From: Bacteroidales bacterium
Lineage (GTDB): Bacteria > Bacteroidota > Bacteroidia > Bacteroidales > ML635J-15
DNA: 64,000 bases
Direction: 5' to 3'
Assembly: GCA_003249955.1 (NCBI GenBank)
Contig: QKHS01000012.1
Span: 248,001-312,000 of the forward strand
The stretch's first letter is position 1; each line of letters starts with the position of its first letter. Positions 63,098 through 64,000 of this stretch are shown piece after piece. Under the pieces are notes generated by a model. That model worked only from the letters and a program-made list of their open reading frames with translations. It made no database searches and was not told where the DNA came from. The translations under genes and the position numbers were made by a program.

Positions 63098-64000
63098 ATG
63101 AAGAAATTGATTTTGACAGCAGCTTTGCTCTCAGTTATATACAGTTTCCAGGCTCAGATAAATGTTGTACCTGTCAGCTCAGAAGAATTGCAGATAAAAA
63201 AGAATACAATATTGTACTCTCTACCTAAAGCTGTCATTAATATTAATGTCTGTGTAGAGACTGAGTATTTCTTTGCCGGTCCATTTCACAAATATGCAGA
63301 TAAGTATCTTACGATTAAAAACGTAAAAACCGAAAATTCAGTGACTTCTGAAATATCCGGTATTAAATTCTCGGTATCTTCTGAACCGGATGCCAACTCT
63401 ACCTATATGATTTTTAACAAGGATAACAACTTTAATATCGGGTACTGCCGTAACGGAGTTATAAAATCTTTTGGCTTTTCAGAGTCTTCAGATTGCAGCG
63501 TTATAGATAATCTTATACTGAACATTCCGCAATACCATGAAAACGGCATTGTATTTACAGATCTTTCGGTTAAACGTAATTTTACCAATATTACGGATAC
63601 TACTTATAAAGTCGTTCAGATAGACTCTGTATTTCAAAAAATTCCTATTTACAACAAATCAATTACAAGCAAAGAATTTGAACAAAAAGCAGAAGAAGCT
63701 GCAAACTTTATTATCAAGATCAGAAAAAATAAATTCAAACTGATAACAGGACAGTTTGAGACAGAAAAACCGCCTAAAGATCTGAAATATATGGTTGAAG
63801 AACTTGATAAACTGGAACAGGAATACATGTCGCTGTTTACAGGTAAAACAATTAAAGTAAAGAATGAATTCAATTTTTCTTATTCTCCTTATGATAGTCT
63901 TAAAACAGAAAAAATTCTGCTTTTCAATCTTTCGGATGAATTGGGAATTACCGGCGCCGAATCTTCGGATGGCGAGCCTGTTTATCTCGGGATTACAAAT
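63098..64000 (+). CDS. DUF4831 family protein (3' partial)
   Basis: 301 codons open from the ATG at 63098 to the window end, with no stop. Signal peptide MKKLILTAALLSVIYSFQA, then the family opening KKNTILYSLPKAVININVCVE and GPFHKYADKYLTIKNV, which identify DUF4831, a Bacteroidota protein of unknown function. The middle part has QIDSVFQKIPIYNKSITSKEFEQKAEEAANFI, a helical segment, and EELDKLEQEYMSLFTGKTIKV. Secreted or periplasmic. The promoter at 63047-63076 fits, and the neighbouring gene is nnr. An overlapping frame at 62929-63228 is a shadow. Confidence 0.85.
   Translation, partial: MKKLILTAALLSVIYSFQAQINVVPVSSEELQIKKNTILYSLPKAVININVCVETEYFFAGPFHKYADKYLTIKNVKTENSVTSEISGIKFSVSSEPDANSTYMIFNKDNNFNIGYCRNGVIKSFGFSESSDCSVIDNLILNIPQYHENGIVFTDLSVKRNFTNITDTTYKVVQIDSVFQKIPIYNKSITSKEFEQKAEEAANFIIKIRKNKFKLITGQFETEKPPKDLKYMVEELDKLEQEYMSLFTGKTIKVKNEFNFSYSPYDSLKTEKILLFNLSDELGITGAESSDGEPVYLGITN

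Noticed and set aside
62929-63228. 99-codon plus-strand frame across the nnr end and DUF4831 start
   Set aside because: It overlaps the real DUF4831 gene in another frame and crosses the nnr stop region.

Overview
The window is AT-rich chromosomal DNA from a Bacteroidota bacterium, most likely of the Bacteroidales/Marinilabiliales type. The grounds are three secreted proteins with type IX secretion (T9SS) C-terminal sorting domains, Bacteroidota-typical families (DUF4831, DUF2723, the NAD(P)H-hydrate repair enzyme, a lipoprotein-anchored TPR histidine kinase), recurrent TAnnTTTG promoter elements, and few Shine-Dalgarno sequences. No rRNA, tRNA, CRISPR array or prophage was recognised.

Layout. 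0-7 kb: the C-terminal part of a PIF1/RecD-like helicase with HRDC and HTH domains; a minus-strand run of phospho-sugar mutase, YjbQ and a lipoprotein; a divergent LTA-synthase-like phosphotransferase. 7-8.1 kb: an IS200/RAYT-like Y1 transposase gene beside GC-rich palindromes and a nest of inverted repeats. 8.2-13 kb: a DPP-IV-type peptidase, a 550-bp tandem intergenic repeat cluster, a VanX-like dipeptidase and aroB. 13-18.4 kb: minus-strand hypothetical membrane proteins and lipoproteins, one with no normal start codon. 18.5-29 kb: a RapA-type SWI2/SNF2 ATPase, a conserved helical protein, a methyltransferase, a GNAT acetyltransferase, an S41 peptidase that looks internally duplicated, and a GT39-like membrane protein. 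29-34 kb: a T9SS-secreted protein divergent from a two-component system. 34-40 kb: a complete type I restriction-modification operon, hsdR-hsdM-hsdS, whose HsdS has an extra C-terminal domain resembling Panacea/DUF4065; a 24-bp-stem hairpin lies upstream of hsdR. 40-43.5 kb: a T9SS-secreted repeat protein broken by a single-base frameshift, then small envelope proteins. 43.7-49 kb: aroA, aroC and an AddB-like nuclease with an Fe-S cysteine set. 49-57 kb: a lipoprotein, a purB-ABC exporter-DUF192 operon, and a large DUF2723 membrane protein. 57-64 kb: a T9SS PKD protein, a POT peptide transporter divergent from nnr, and the start of a DUF4831 protein cut by the window end.

Three shikimate genes (aroB, aroA, aroC) lie on the plus strand but are spread over 34 kb, so they are not one operon. 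Most of the window is ordinary housekeeping and envelope biology. The unusual parts are the HsdS fusion with its leader hairpin, the RAYT element with its nested inverted repeats, the 100-bp repeat cluster, the frameshifted secreted protein and the duplicated S41 peptidase.
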